Shown in pieces: positions 1 to 6,587 of a stretch of 19,383 nucleotides of DNA. The position numbers and the translations under genes are program-made. The notes under the pieces are model-generated. The model did no database searches, had not been told where the DNA came from, and saw only the letters and a list, made by a program, of their open reading frames with translations. Every line of letters begins with the position of its first letter. Position 1 is the first letter of the stretch. This stretch comes from Armatimonadota bacterium (GTDB lineage: Bacteria; Sysuimicrobiota; Sysuimicrobiia; Sysuimicrobiales; VGFF01). The DNA is taken from assembly GCA_016868955.1 (NCBI GenBank), contig VGFF01000030.1, forward strand, positions 1-19,383, given 5' to 3'.

Positions 1-439
1 CGATCACCACCAGAATGCGAAACTCGCGCCAGCGCCTAGACCAAGGGCAATAGGTGTGGCCCTGCACAAAGTCATAGCTCCACACGTGATTGACTCGTTC
101 GGGGCGAAGCCGCACGCACGAACCGTCGTTAAGCCACCGCCTGGTTCTTGGTGGCTGCTTGGCGGGAACCTCCAAACCCTCTTCTCTCCAGATTCGCTTG
201 ACCACCGCTTCACTGGTATGCTAGCCTGCGCCGCTGAGCAGTCCACTGACTGTTCGGTACCCGTGGCGACCATACAAAGTGGCCACCTCCAGCACTCCGT
301 GACGCAGTGCCGTTTCATCCACCAAAGGTACCTCTGCATACCGCATGGTGCTCCTGGCCACCCCCAGAATCTGACACGCTCGGCGCTCAGACAGACGCGG
401 ATATTTGCCCAAAGCACCTTGCACTGCTGCACGCTGGCG
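1..439 (-). pseudogene. IS3-family transposase OrfB, N-terminal part with nonsense codons
   Basis: Reading the minus strand in one frame gives the classic OrfB start: an RQRAAVQGALGKYPRLSERR stretch, ACQILGVARSTMRY, then RHGYRTVSGLL. An amber codon follows at 221-223, after which the same frame continues as VKRIWREEGLEVPAKQP, then LNDGSCVRLRPERVNHVWSYDF, the beginning of the DDE catalytic domain. A second amber codon at 440-442 separates the frame from the OrfA overlap. The frame then runs off the window at base 1, so most of the catalytic domain is not visible. Two nonsense codons in one conserved frame indicate an inactive copy. Confidence 0.8.
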
Positions 440-447
440 CTATGGGC

Positions 448-729
448 TTAGAAGTTTCCCCGCGCAACATCCGTGAGCACCGCCTTCTCCAAGTGCAGTT
501 CACCCACCAAGCGTTTGAGTCGCGCGTTCTCCAGCTCCAGTTGCTTTAAGCGCTTTGCCTGATCAACCTTCATACCCCCATACTCACGACGCCAGCGGTA
601 GTAGCTATTGTCCGTGGCCCCGGCCTCCCGGCAGGCTGCGAGCACATCCTTGCCTTGACCAGTCTTGATCTCGATCTCGCGCAACTTAGCCACGATTTGC
701 TCGGGCTTTAATCGAACACCTTTTGGCAT
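448..729 (-). CDS. IS3-family transposase OrfA
   Basis: The product is 93 residues. Residues about 5-50 form the transposase helix-turn-helix (KPEQIVAKLREIE, then a YYRWRREYGG recognition-helix region). Residues about 57-85 form a leucine zipper (LKQLELENARLKRLVGEL) used for multimerisation, and the protein ends in ARGNF as many IS3 OrfA proteins do. The ATG is preceded by AAAGGATTAAGTT, a reasonable ribosome site. In this family OrfA binds the terminal repeats and OrfB is made as an OrfAB fusion by minus-one frameshifting. Here the minus-one frame just before the OrfA stop reads GKLLSP and then meets an amber codon, so fusion would be aborted. Confidence 0.88.
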   Translation of the reverse strand: MPKGVRLKPEQIVAKLREIEIKTGQGKDVLAACREAGATDNSYYRWRREYGGMKVDQAKRLKQLELENARLKRLVGELHLEKAVLTDVARGNF

Positions 730-798
730 AACTTAATCCTTTCGAATGATAAAAACATTCAGTGTCTCTCACTCACTCTGGATCAGTTTTTAAGCGCA

Positions 799-815
799 GG
801 TCACCTACGGTCACC
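799..815. repeat. 7-bp direct repeat between permease gene and IS end
   Basis: GGTCACC occurs at 799-805 and 809-815, one helical turn apart, between the IS end and the stop of the dppC-type gene. It is not a hairpin and no clear terminator was seen in this gap. Its meaning is unknown. Confidence 0.35.
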
Positions 816-834
816 GTGAAAGTCTCCTCCGACG

Positions 835-1740
835 CTACAACTTCATCCGCGGATCCAACGCATCGCGCAGCCCATCGCCGAGCAGGTTGAACCCCAGCAC
901 GGTGATCATGATCGCCGTGCCGGGGAAGATAAGCGTGTGCGGCGCCAGCTGGATGTTCTGCCGCGCGCTGGACAGCATCGCGCCCCATTCGGCCGTCGGC
1001 TGTTGGACGCCCATGCCGAGGAAGCCGAGGGCGGCGGCCGAGAGGATCGCGGCGGCGATCTGCAGGGTCGCCTGGACGATCAGGACCGCGACCGTGTTCG
1101 GCAAGATGTGACGGAAGACGATGCGACCGGAGTTGGCGCCGAGCGCGCGCGCGGCCTCGACGAACTCGCGGGACTTCAACGAAAGCACCTGTCCGCGAAT
1201 CAACCGCGCGTACGATGGCACGGAGACGATGCCGACGGCGATCATGACGTTCACGAGGCCGACGCCGAGCACGGTCACGAGGATGATCGCGAGGACGACG
1301 CCGGGAAACGCCAGCAATACGTCGATCAGGCGCTGCGAAATGAGATCGAATCGACCGCCGAAGTATCCGGAGAACAACCCCAACGGCACGCCGATCGCGA
1401 CGCCGATCGCGACCGAGATGCTGCCGATGACGATCGACAGGCGCGCGCCGTACAGAATGCGGCTGAAGATGTCGCGCCCTAGCTCGTCGGTCCCCATCCA
1501 ATACCGCGCGGACGGTGGGGCGAGGCTCGCCTCGAGATTCGAGAAGTACGGGTCGTAGGGCGACAGGACGTGCGCGAACGCGCCGGCTCCCGCGAACAGC
1601 ACCAGCAGCCACAGCCCGACGACGGCGCCGCGGTTTCGTTGCAGGCGGCGCCAGATGGCGGCCGCCGCGCGATATCGTTGCCCGCGCACTTCCGCTTCCT
1701 TCGCCACCCCGTCGACGCCGGCGGTCGTGCGATCACTCAT
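835..1740 (-). CDS. ABC transporter permease, DppC/OppC type
   Basis: A 301-residue inner-membrane permease of the peptide/nickel uptake family. After a cytoplasmic N-terminus, the first membrane helix is near residues 40-58 and is followed by the family hallmark YDPYFSN and, shortly after, YWMGTDELGRDIFSR. The EAA loop that docks the ATPase is visible as EAARALGANSGRIVFRHILPN. The C-terminus FNLLGDGLRDALDPRMKL is typical and complete. Its ATG overlaps the end of the upstream permease gene by 8 bases, implying translational coupling. The expected DppD/DppF ATPase genes do not follow before the IS element. Substrate (peptide, nickel or other) cannot be deduced. Confidence 0.93.
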   Translation of the reverse strand: MSDRTTAGVDGVAKEAEVRGQRYRAAAAIWRRLQRNRGAVVGLWLLVLFAGAGAFAHVLSPYDPYFSNLEASLAPPSARYWMGTDELGRDIFSRILYGARLSIVIGSISVAIGVAIGVPLGLFSGYFGGRFDLISQRLIDVLLAFPGVVLAIILVTVLGVGLVNVMIAVGIVSVPSYARLIRGQVLSLKSREFVEAARALGANSGRIVFRHILPNTVAVLIVQATLQIAAAILSAAALGFLGMGVQQPTAEWGAMLSSARQNIQLAPHTLIFPGTAIMITVLGFNLLGDGLRDALDPRMKL

Positions 1741-2653
1741 AGCGGATCCTCGGGTCGAGGAACGCGTACAGGAGGTCGACCGCCAGGTTCAGGACGACGA
1801 ACGACGTCGCGACGAGCAAGATCGAGCCTTGGATGATCGGATAGTCTCGCGTCAGCACGCCCTCGACGAGCAAGCGCCCGACGCCCGGCCACGCGAAGAC
1901 GCTTTCCGTGAGGACGGCGCCCGACAGCAGGTTCCCCAGCTGAAGTCCGACGACGGTCACGACCGGGATCAACGCGTTGCGCAGCGCGTGGTAATTGACG
2001 ACGCGGCGCTCGGCGGCGCCCTTGGCGCGCGCGGTGCGCACGTAATCCTGACGCAGCACCTCGAGCATCGCCGAACGCGTCATGCGGGCGACGAGCGCGG
2101 CCGAGCCGAGGCCCAAGGTGATTGCGGGCAGGATCAAGTGCTGCGGCGTTTCGTAGCCGATCGCCGGCAGCCATTGCAGGCGCACGGCGAAGATGAGGAT
2201 CAAATTCAGGCCGAGCCAGAACAGCGGCATCGACACGCCGACGAGCGCGAAGATCATCGCGGAGCTGTCGATCCATGTGGAGTGTCGCACTGCCGACAGG
2301 ATGCCGACTGGGATGCCGACGAGGCACGAGACGAGGATGCCGGAGAGCGCGAGCCGGAGCGTGCGTGGAAACCGCTGCCCGAGCTCCTCGCGCACGGGCG
2401 CGCCGTTGTAGATCGATTTGCCGAGGTCGCCGCGCACGGCGCCGCCGAGAAAGTACGCGTACTGGACCGGGACCGGCCGATCGAGTCCCAGCGCCTCGCG
2501 AATGTCCCGGACCGCCTCTTGCGTCGCCGCCTGGCCGGCCATGATCTGCGCCGGGTCGCCGGGAATGAATCGCACGATGCCAAAGACGACGATGGACACC
2601 CCAAACAACACGGGGATCGCGAGGCACAGCCGCTTCAGCAGGTATTGGAACAT
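1733..2653 (-). CDS. ABC transporter permease, DppB/OppB type
   Basis: A 306-residue integral membrane protein that pairs with the following DppC-type subunit. The N-terminus MFQYLLKRLCLAIPVLFGVS with VRFIPGDPA is the family signature; a periplasmic segment with GLDRPVPVQYAYFL and GDLGKSIYNGAPV follows. The EAA motif is RTARAKGAAERRVVNYHALRN, and the end LLYAFLDPRIRYE matches the usual length. The ATG lies 67 bases downstream of the binding-protein stop and behind a strong intercistronic hairpin; no good Shine-Dalgarno sequence is visible, so its expression may be lower than that of the binding protein. Confidence 0.93.
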   Translation of the reverse strand: MFQYLLKRLCLAIPVLFGVSIVVFGIVRFIPGDPAQIMAGQAATQEAVRDIREALGLDRPVPVQYAYFLGGAVRGDLGKSIYNGAPVREELGQRFPRTLRLALSGILVSCLVGIPVGILSAVRHSTWIDSSAMIFALVGVSMPLFWLGLNLILIFAVRLQWLPAIGYETPQHLILPAITLGLGSAALVARMTRSAMLEVLRQDYVRTARAKGAAERRVVNYHALRNALIPVVTVVGLQLGNLLSGAVLTESVFAWPGVGRLLVEGVLTRDYPIIQGSILLVATSFVVLNLAVDLLYAFLDPRIRYE

Positions 2654-2665
2654 CGCGCGAGCACG

Positions 2666-2697
2666 CGTCGGGGGATCTCAGCCGAGATCCCCCGACG
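2666..2697. promoter_or_regulatory. Intercistronic hairpin between binding-protein and permease genes
   Basis: A perfect 14-bp inverted repeat (arms 2666-2679 and 2684-2697, four-base loop) lies between the solute-binding-protein stop and the permease start. There is no U-tract on the minus strand, so it is unlikely to be a full intrinsic terminator. Hairpins at this position in ABC uptake operons commonly protect the upstream mRNA 3' end or attenuate transcription so that binding protein is made in excess of permease. Confidence 0.7.
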
Positions 2698-2720
2698 GTG
2701 AACGATTGATTCCCCGTCCG

Positions 2721-4295
2721 TTAGCGGGCCGGGCCTAGCTTCGCGTTGTACGCGAGGATGCGCTCGGTCGGATGGACGATGAGTCCGGACACTTCGCGGC
2801 GCATGCCGGTGACCTGCGACTCGCTGTGCAAGAACAGCCACGGCGCGTCCTTCATGATGATGTCCATCGCCTGCTTGTACGTGGCGGTGCGGCGGCCCGG
2901 GTCGGTGATCGAACGGGCCTGCTCGAGCAGCGTGTCGACTTGCGGATTCTTGTAGAAGAACCGGCTGTTGCCGGCCGGCTGCCACTGTGAGCTGTGGAAC
3001 AAGCTGTACAATCCGTAATCGGCGTCGCCCGTGACCGTGCCCCAGCCGAGCATGAACAGCTCGACCTCGGACTGTTCCGGCCCCCGCCCGGTGAACTGCA
3101 GGTACGTACCCCACTCCATCGTCGCCAAACGCGCGTTGATGCCGGCTTCGCGCAGCTGCGCTTGCACGGCCGCGGCGATCTGCGCGTCCTGGACGTAGCG
3201 GCCCGTTGGATGGTGGATCGTCAGGTTCAATCCATTCGGGAAGCCGGCTTCCGCGAGCAGCGACTTCGCCTTCGCGACGTCGTACTGGTACGTCATGATC
3301 GGCGAGTAGCCGACGATGCCGGGCGTGATCGGGGCGTCTGAGACGCGTCCGGCGCCGCCGAGGATCGTCTGCACGATGGCACGCTTGTTGACGGCGTAAT
3401 TGAACGCCTGCCGCACGCGCGGGTCCGTGTACGGGCGCTTCTGCGCGTGGAACGCCATGTAGATCGTGCGCAGGCTGCTCGTGCGATCGACGCGCAGCGC
3501 GCGGTTCAGCGCCAGCCGCGTCGTCTCCCGCGGCGGCACGCGCACCGCGACGTGGATCTGGCCGCTCTCCAAGGCGAGCGTGCGCGCGCCGTCATCGGGA
3601 ATGGAGCGCCAGACGATCTGCTCGAGCGTGGGCTTCTCGGCGCCCCAGTAGTTGGGATTGCGCTCGAGGACGACGCGGTCGCCGCGGATCCACTCCTTGA
3701 AGCGGTACGGCCCTGTGCCGACGGGGCTGCGGCCATACGGCTCGCCGAGCGGCGGGCGCAAGCCTGCGCGCTGCATCGCGGTCGGGCTGTGCATCGCCAT
3801 GAAGTCGTGCGTGAAGTGCGCGATCAGCGGCACGAATGGACGCGCCAGCGTCAAACGAACCGTGAACGGATCGACGACAGCGACGTCGGTGACCTCGCTG
3901 ACGAGGAAGCGGTAGGTGATCCGGTTGTCAGGGTTGCGGAAGAAGTCAAGGTTCCACTTCACGGCCTCGGCGTTGAACGGCGTGCCGTCGTGGAACTGGA
4001 TCCCGCGGCGCAACCGCACGGTCACCTGCCGGCCATCGTTGGAGAGCTGCGCGGCCTCGGCGAGATTCGGAACGATCTTGCCGTCCGGCGTCAGCCGGAA
4101 CAGCGTCTCGGCGATGTGCGCGAGGACCTCCGAGTCCGGCGCGGCCGTCGCGTAGAAGCTCAGCGTCACGGAGTCGGCGCCGCGCCCGATGATGAGCGTG
4201 CCCCCCGCCGGCGCCTGCGCTTGTCCTTGCTGCGGTAGACCCATCGTCGCGATGAGCAGCGCGACGAGGAGAATCGGAGCGAACCGTCTTGGCAT
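2721..4295 (-). CDS. ABC transporter substrate-binding protein, family 5 (peptide/nickel type)
   Basis: A secreted extracellular solute-binding protein of 524 residues. Residues about 1-27 form a Sec signal peptide (basic RR, hydrophobic ILLVALLIATMGL, then GQAQA). The mature part shows family-5 features: GGTLIIGRGADSVTL near the start, RRGIQFHDGTPFNAEAVKW, then PVGTGPYRFKEW and NPNYWG. It begins the uptake operon with the two permeases downstream. A GTG two codons upstream (4301) is also in frame, but the AAGGAGGAG ribosome site ends 5 bases before the ATG at 4295 and abuts the GTG, so ATG 4295 is chosen. Ligand unknown. Confidence 0.93.
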   Translation of the reverse strand: MPRRFAPILLVALLIATMGLPQQGQAQAPAGGTLIIGRGADSVTLSFYATAAPDSEVLAHIAETLFRLTPDGKIVPNLAEAAQLSNDGRQVTVRLRRGIQFHDGTPFNAEAVKWNLDFFRNPDNRITYRFLVSEVTDVAVVDPFTVRLTLARPFVPLIAHFTHDFMAMHSPTAMQRAGLRPPLGEPYGRSPVGTGPYRFKEWIRGDRVVLERNPNYWGAEKPTLEQIVWRSIPDDGARTLALESGQIHVAVRVPPRETTRLALNRALRVDRTSSLRTIYMAFHAQKRPYTDPRVRQAFNYAVNKRAIVQTILGGAGRVSDAPITPGIVGYSPIMTYQYDVAKAKSLLAEAGFPNGLNLTIHHPTGRYVQDAQIAAAVQAQLREAGINARLATMEWGTYLQFTGRGPEQSEVELFMLGWGTVTGDADYGLYSLFHSSQWQPAGNSRFFYKNPQVDTLLEQARSITDPGRRTATYKQAMDIIMKDAPWLFLHSESQVTGMRREVSGLIVHPTERILAYNAKLGPAR

Positions 4296-4300
4296 TGACA

Positions 4301-4309
4301 CTCCTCCTT
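4301..4309 (-). promoter_or_regulatory. Strong ribosome binding site of the binding-protein gene
   Basis: The minus strand reads AAGGAGGAG followed by TGTCA and the ATG at 4295. This near-perfect Shine-Dalgarno sequence decides the start and contrasts with the weak site of the following permease gene. Confidence 0.8.
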
Positions 4310-4357
4310 ATACACGGACCTGATACACGGACCTGCGAAACACTTGCGAAACATCTG
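4310..4357. repeat. Two adjacent tandem duplications in the 5' region of the ABC operon
   Basis: A 13-bp unit ATACACGGACCTG is repeated exactly at 4310-4322 and 4323-4335. It is followed directly by an 11-bp unit repeated with two mismatches, CGAAACACTTG at 4336-4346 and CGAAACATCTG at 4347-4357. The block lies immediately upstream of the ribosome site of the binding-protein gene. It could be an operator array or an mRNA leader element, or simple replication slippage. Confidence 0.75.
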
Positions 4358-4517
4358 TGTTCGCCAACTGCAATTGTCCGGTCATCATCACGATCGCACG
4401 TCACGGCAAGTCATGTTGTTGATTGCGTTCTACGGGCGTCGTCCGGACGTGCACCCCCCGCATGGTGACGCCCACTGGGAAGCCGGCGTCAAGGAGCAAC
4501 GGGGCCGCCGTATCGCG

Positions 4518-4523
4518 ATTATA
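4518..4523 (-). promoter_or_regulatory. Possible minus-10 element for the ABC uptake operon
   Basis: In the 270-base gap between the binding-protein gene and the next minus-strand gene, the minus strand contains a consensus TATAAT. No convincing minus-35 hexamer is found at 16-18 bp, and the leader would be over 200 bases, so this is weak. The rest of the gap shows only the tandem repeats and a short palindrome TTATCGATAA near 4539-4548. Confidence 0.25.
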
Positions 4524-4571
4524 AGGTCTCCGTGTCGTTTATCGATAAGCGCGATCGGTAGATTCAAGCCC

Positions 4572-4943
4572 CTAGAATCGCATCACGACCTCGAGGCGAT
4601 AGGCTTCGCCGCCGGCGCGAACGCGCGGGAACACGAGGGTCGCCTTGCGGATCCCGGAGGGCAACGCGTCGAACGCCAGGCGCCCTTCCACGCGGGCGCG
4701 CGGGCCGACGCGCGCCGGCAGCGTGCTGCGGATCGTTCGAACGAAGTAGCTTCTCCCGGTCTCGTCGACGATCCGGGTCTCGAACGCGGCCGCGAATAGA
4801 TTCACCTCGACGGTGGCGGCGTTATCGATCGCCAGCGTGAGCACGGTGTCGATGCCGAATTCGGCCCGTTGCACGCGAACGGTGACCGGACCAGATGTCG
4901 CTTTCGCGGTCATGACGTAGCTTCGTTCCTGGGACGCCGCCAC
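4572..4943 (-). CDS. Hypothetical protein fragment, C-terminal beta-sandwich part
   Basis: This open stretch of 123 codons begins at a GTG inside what looks like a longer gene. Its content (FGIDTVLTLAIDNAATVEVN, RSYFVRTIRSTLPARVG, VEGRLAFDALPSGIRKATLV) alternates in beta-strand fashion, like the Ig-like domain of DUF4352 proteins. It has no signal peptide of its own and no ribosome site at the GTG, supporting the view that it is the tail of the secreted protein encoded upstream. Confidence 0.5.
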   Translation of the reverse strand: MAASQERSYVMTAKATSGPVTVRVQRAEFGIDTVLTLAIDNAATVEVNLFAAAFETRIVDETGRSYFVRTIRSTLPARVGPRARVEGRLAFDALPSGIRKATLVFPRVRAGGEAYRLEVVMRF

Positions 4944-5000
4944 GGGAATGCGTAGCCGTAGATGGGAACCGGGCAGGGGGCGACCAGAGACGGCAGCGTC

Positions 5001-5600
5001 TCACCGGCTTCGTTCCTGAGGTTCGTCAACGCCAAAGCACCCTGGGCCGAGAGATTGGGTGCGGCCCGCAAGAACAGGGAGCCGGTCGCAGTACGATCCG
5101 GACCCAGGTCGACCGGTTTTTAGGATGCTCGCCTCGGCGTAGATCGCCCAGCGCCTCTGGCTGTCGATGCTGTCGACGAGGCCCGTCAGACCGGATCGAA
5201 CCGCGCCGACCGCGATTTGCACTGGGTTGCGGATGAGCGCGAGCGTCTCGTCCAGCGTCAACGGCGCGAGCCGCACCGTCAGGTCCCAATTGCCGAGCGT
5301 GAACATCTTCGGATCGATGCGCAGTCTGCCGCCCGAAACGTTGCGGAGCTGGATGCGGGCTTCGAACGGATCGATCGGAACGTGGACGATCGCGTTCAAG
5401 ATGAGGAAATCGGACAGCGCTTCGCACTTTCCCGTTCCGCCAGTCGCCGGCTGTGGCGCAGCCGGGTCGGCCGTGGTCGAGAACCCGGCGAGGATGACGA
5501 TGGCGCAAACCGCGATCGGGAGGCGGGAGGTGCGGTTGATGGGAGGGTCCCCGACGATGGCGAGGGGTGCGACCGCGAACGCATTCCGTTCCAGCGTCAT
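5001..5600 (-). CDS. Hypothetical secreted protein fragment, N-terminal part
   Basis: The open frame from ATG 5600 encodes 199 residues. It contains a membrane or signal segment at about residues 27-42 preceded by a basic stretch, a TADPAAPQPATGGTG linker, then a domain with FEARIQLRNVSGGRLRIDP and FTLGNWDLTVRLAPLTLDET. Codons after about 5120 (KTGRPGSGSYCDRL onward) look unlike the rest and are explained by a one-base insertion in the A5 run. The same frame stays open far upstream of 5600, but that part is antisense to the PP-loop ATPase gene and is not counted. Confidence 0.5.
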   Translation of the reverse strand: MTLERNAFAVAPLAIVGDPPINRTSRLPIAVCAIVILAGFSTTADPAAPQPATGGTGKCEALSDFLILNAIVHVPIDPFEARIQLRNVSGGRLRIDPKMFTLGNWDLTVRLAPLTLDETLALIRNPVQIAVGAVRSGLTGLVDSIDSQRRWAIYAEASILKTGRPGSGSYCDRLPVLAGRTQSLGPGCFGVDEPQERSR

Positions 5601-5607
5601 TATAATG
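5598..5607. promoter_or_regulatory. Palindromic minus-10 element between divergent genes
   Basis: CATTATAATG is a perfect 10-bp palindrome and presents a consensus TATAAT on both strands (plus 5601-5606, minus 5604-5599). On the plus strand the hexamer ends 9 bases before the ATG of the PP-loop ATPase gene, so transcription would start at or just before that ATG, giving a leaderless mRNA. No good minus-35 hexamer is apparent. On the minus strand the ATG at 5600 overlaps the hexamer itself, so this promoter would start inside that gene. Confidence 0.55.
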
Positions 5608-5615
5608 GCTTCGAG

Positions 5616-6587
5616 ATGTCCCTCGACGCGGTGGTATCGGAAATCCGGACCGTCACGGAAGGCCGACCGGTGGTCGTCGCGTTCAGCGGCGGGCTGGACA
5701 GCAGCGTCACCGCTGCGCTGGCGCGCGACGCGCTCGGGCCCGACAACGTGCTCCTCGTGACGGTGAACATGGGTCAGTACGCGTACCGCCGAGGCAATGA
5801 GATCGTGCTGGAGATGGCGGACGCGCTCGGCTTGCCGCAACGCTGCCTCCTCGGCCAGCCGATGCAGGACCGCATCATGATGGGCGGACCGGCGTGCAAC
5901 CGCTGCACGCGCGACATCAAGCTCGGGCTCGTCAAGAAGGCGGCCGGCGGCCGACTCGTGCTCACGGGCGCGAACCGCAGCGACACCTGGGGGCAGTTGG
6001 GTCTGAAGGTCTGCAACGGCTACTACGCGCCGCTGTTGGAGTGCGACAAGCCGCAGATCCGCGCGTTGGCGGACGCGTTGGGAATTCGACCGCCGAAGAT
6101 CGGCGAGCACTCCGGGCGCGAGGGGTGCAAGTTGAAGCATCTGCTGAAGCCGCTCGTCAATCCCGCCTACCATGGGCGCGCGGTCAGCCGCGCGAACGAG
6201 GCCGTCCTCGACGCGGTCCGCGCGACGGACTTTCCCGCCGAGGTCGCGAACGTGAAGATCATCGGTCCGCTGTCCCGCAACATCGGCCTGATCAACGTCC
6301 ATCCGGCGCCGCCGCTGGCCGTGGCCGACGCCGTCGTCGAGGCCGTTCGCGGCGTCCCCGAGCTGGACGAAGTTCACTTCCTCGACCGGCCCGTTCGCCT
6401 CGTGGCGAAGGCGAATCCGTCCATCCTCGGCGACGCGCACGCCCGCAAGTGGCTCGAGGCGGGCCGGCTGCGTCCCGACTTCGCGCACACGATCGACGTC
6501 GACTGGCGGCCCACCACGAACAACAGGCTCTCGACGTTCCACGTCGTGTCCTTCACATGGATGGACGCGGCAAGCACCGCATGCTGA
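5616..6587 (+). CDS. PP-loop ATPase / sulfurtransferase-like protein
   Basis: A 323-residue cytoplasmic protein of the PP-loop (N-type ATP pyrophosphatase) superfamily. The ATP-binding loop is VVVAFSGGLDSSVTA with S24-GGLDSS. Cysteines at residues 94 and 97 (GGPACNRCTRD) and at 171 (GREGCKLKH) resemble Cys sets that carry sulfur or an Fe-S cluster in tRNA-thiolating and LarE/ExsB-like members; ANRSDTWGQLG follows in the middle. The precise substrate is not recognised. ATG 5616 is chosen because the frame before it is antisense to another gene and a TATAAT lies just upstream. It starts an operon with the CorA-type gene, which it overlaps by 7 bases. Confidence 0.8.
   Translation: MSLDAVVSEIRTVTEGRPVVVAFSGGLDSSVTAALARDALGPDNVLLVTVNMGQYAYRRGNEIVLEMADALGLPQRCLLGQPMQDRIMMGGPACNRCTRDIKLGLVKKAAGGRLVLTGANRSDTWGQLGLKVCNGYYAPLLECDKPQIRALADALGIRPPKIGEHSGREGCKLKHLLKPLVNPAYHGRAVSRANEAVLDAVRATDFPAEVANVKIIGPLSRNIGLINVHPAPPLAVADAVVEAVRGVPELDEVHFLDRPVRLVAKANPSILGDAHARKWLEAGRLRPDFAHTIDVDWRPTTNNRLSTFHVVSFTWMDAASTAC

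Larger units (their letters stand above)
1..785 (-). mobile_element. IS3-family insertion sequence, partial and decayed
   Basis: The minus strand carries the orfA/orfB pair typical of IS3-family elements: a short helix-turn-helix plus leucine-zipper protein, followed by the start of a DDE transposase. The orfA-proximal end probably lies near position 785, where the minus strand reads TGATCCAGAGTGAGTGAG ahead of the orfA ribosome site; this boundary is inferred because the opposite end is outside the window and inverted repeats cannot be compared. OrfB carries two in-frame amber codons, so the copy looks dead. The base composition is visibly less GC-rich than the neighbouring genes. It sits about 50 bases downstream of the dppC-type permease stop. 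Confidence 0.85.
4572..5600 (-). pseudogene. Secreted protein of unknown function split by two homopolymer indels
   Basis: Three consecutive frames join into one plausible protein of about 342 residues. Frame one runs from ATG 5600 and has a hydrophobic export segment (LPIAVCAIVILAGF). At the A5 run (5117-5121) removal of one A continues into PVDLGPDRTATGSLFLRAAP and NLSAQGALALTNLRNEAGET. At the C5 run (4976-4980) addition of one C continues as VAPLPGSHLRLRIPVAASQE and into the last frame, ending at MRF. No family was recognised with certainty. The C-terminal half (VLTLAIDNAATVEVNLF, VDETGRSYFVRTIRS, VEGRLAFDALPSG) resembles immunoglobulin-like DUF4352-type beta-sandwich domains. It may be a real pseudogene or an intact gene with assembly errors. 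Confidence 0.6.

Noticed and set aside
773..1612. Long minus-strand frame of 279 codons
   Set aside because: It is an off-frame shadow of the DppC-type permease, very Arg-rich and with no domain.
5616..6542. Very long minus-strand open frame extending upstream of 5600 through the PP-loop gene
   Set aside because: It is antisense to a clearly conserved PP-loop ATPase and its residues are Arg/Asp/His-rich in the way GC-rich antisense frames are.
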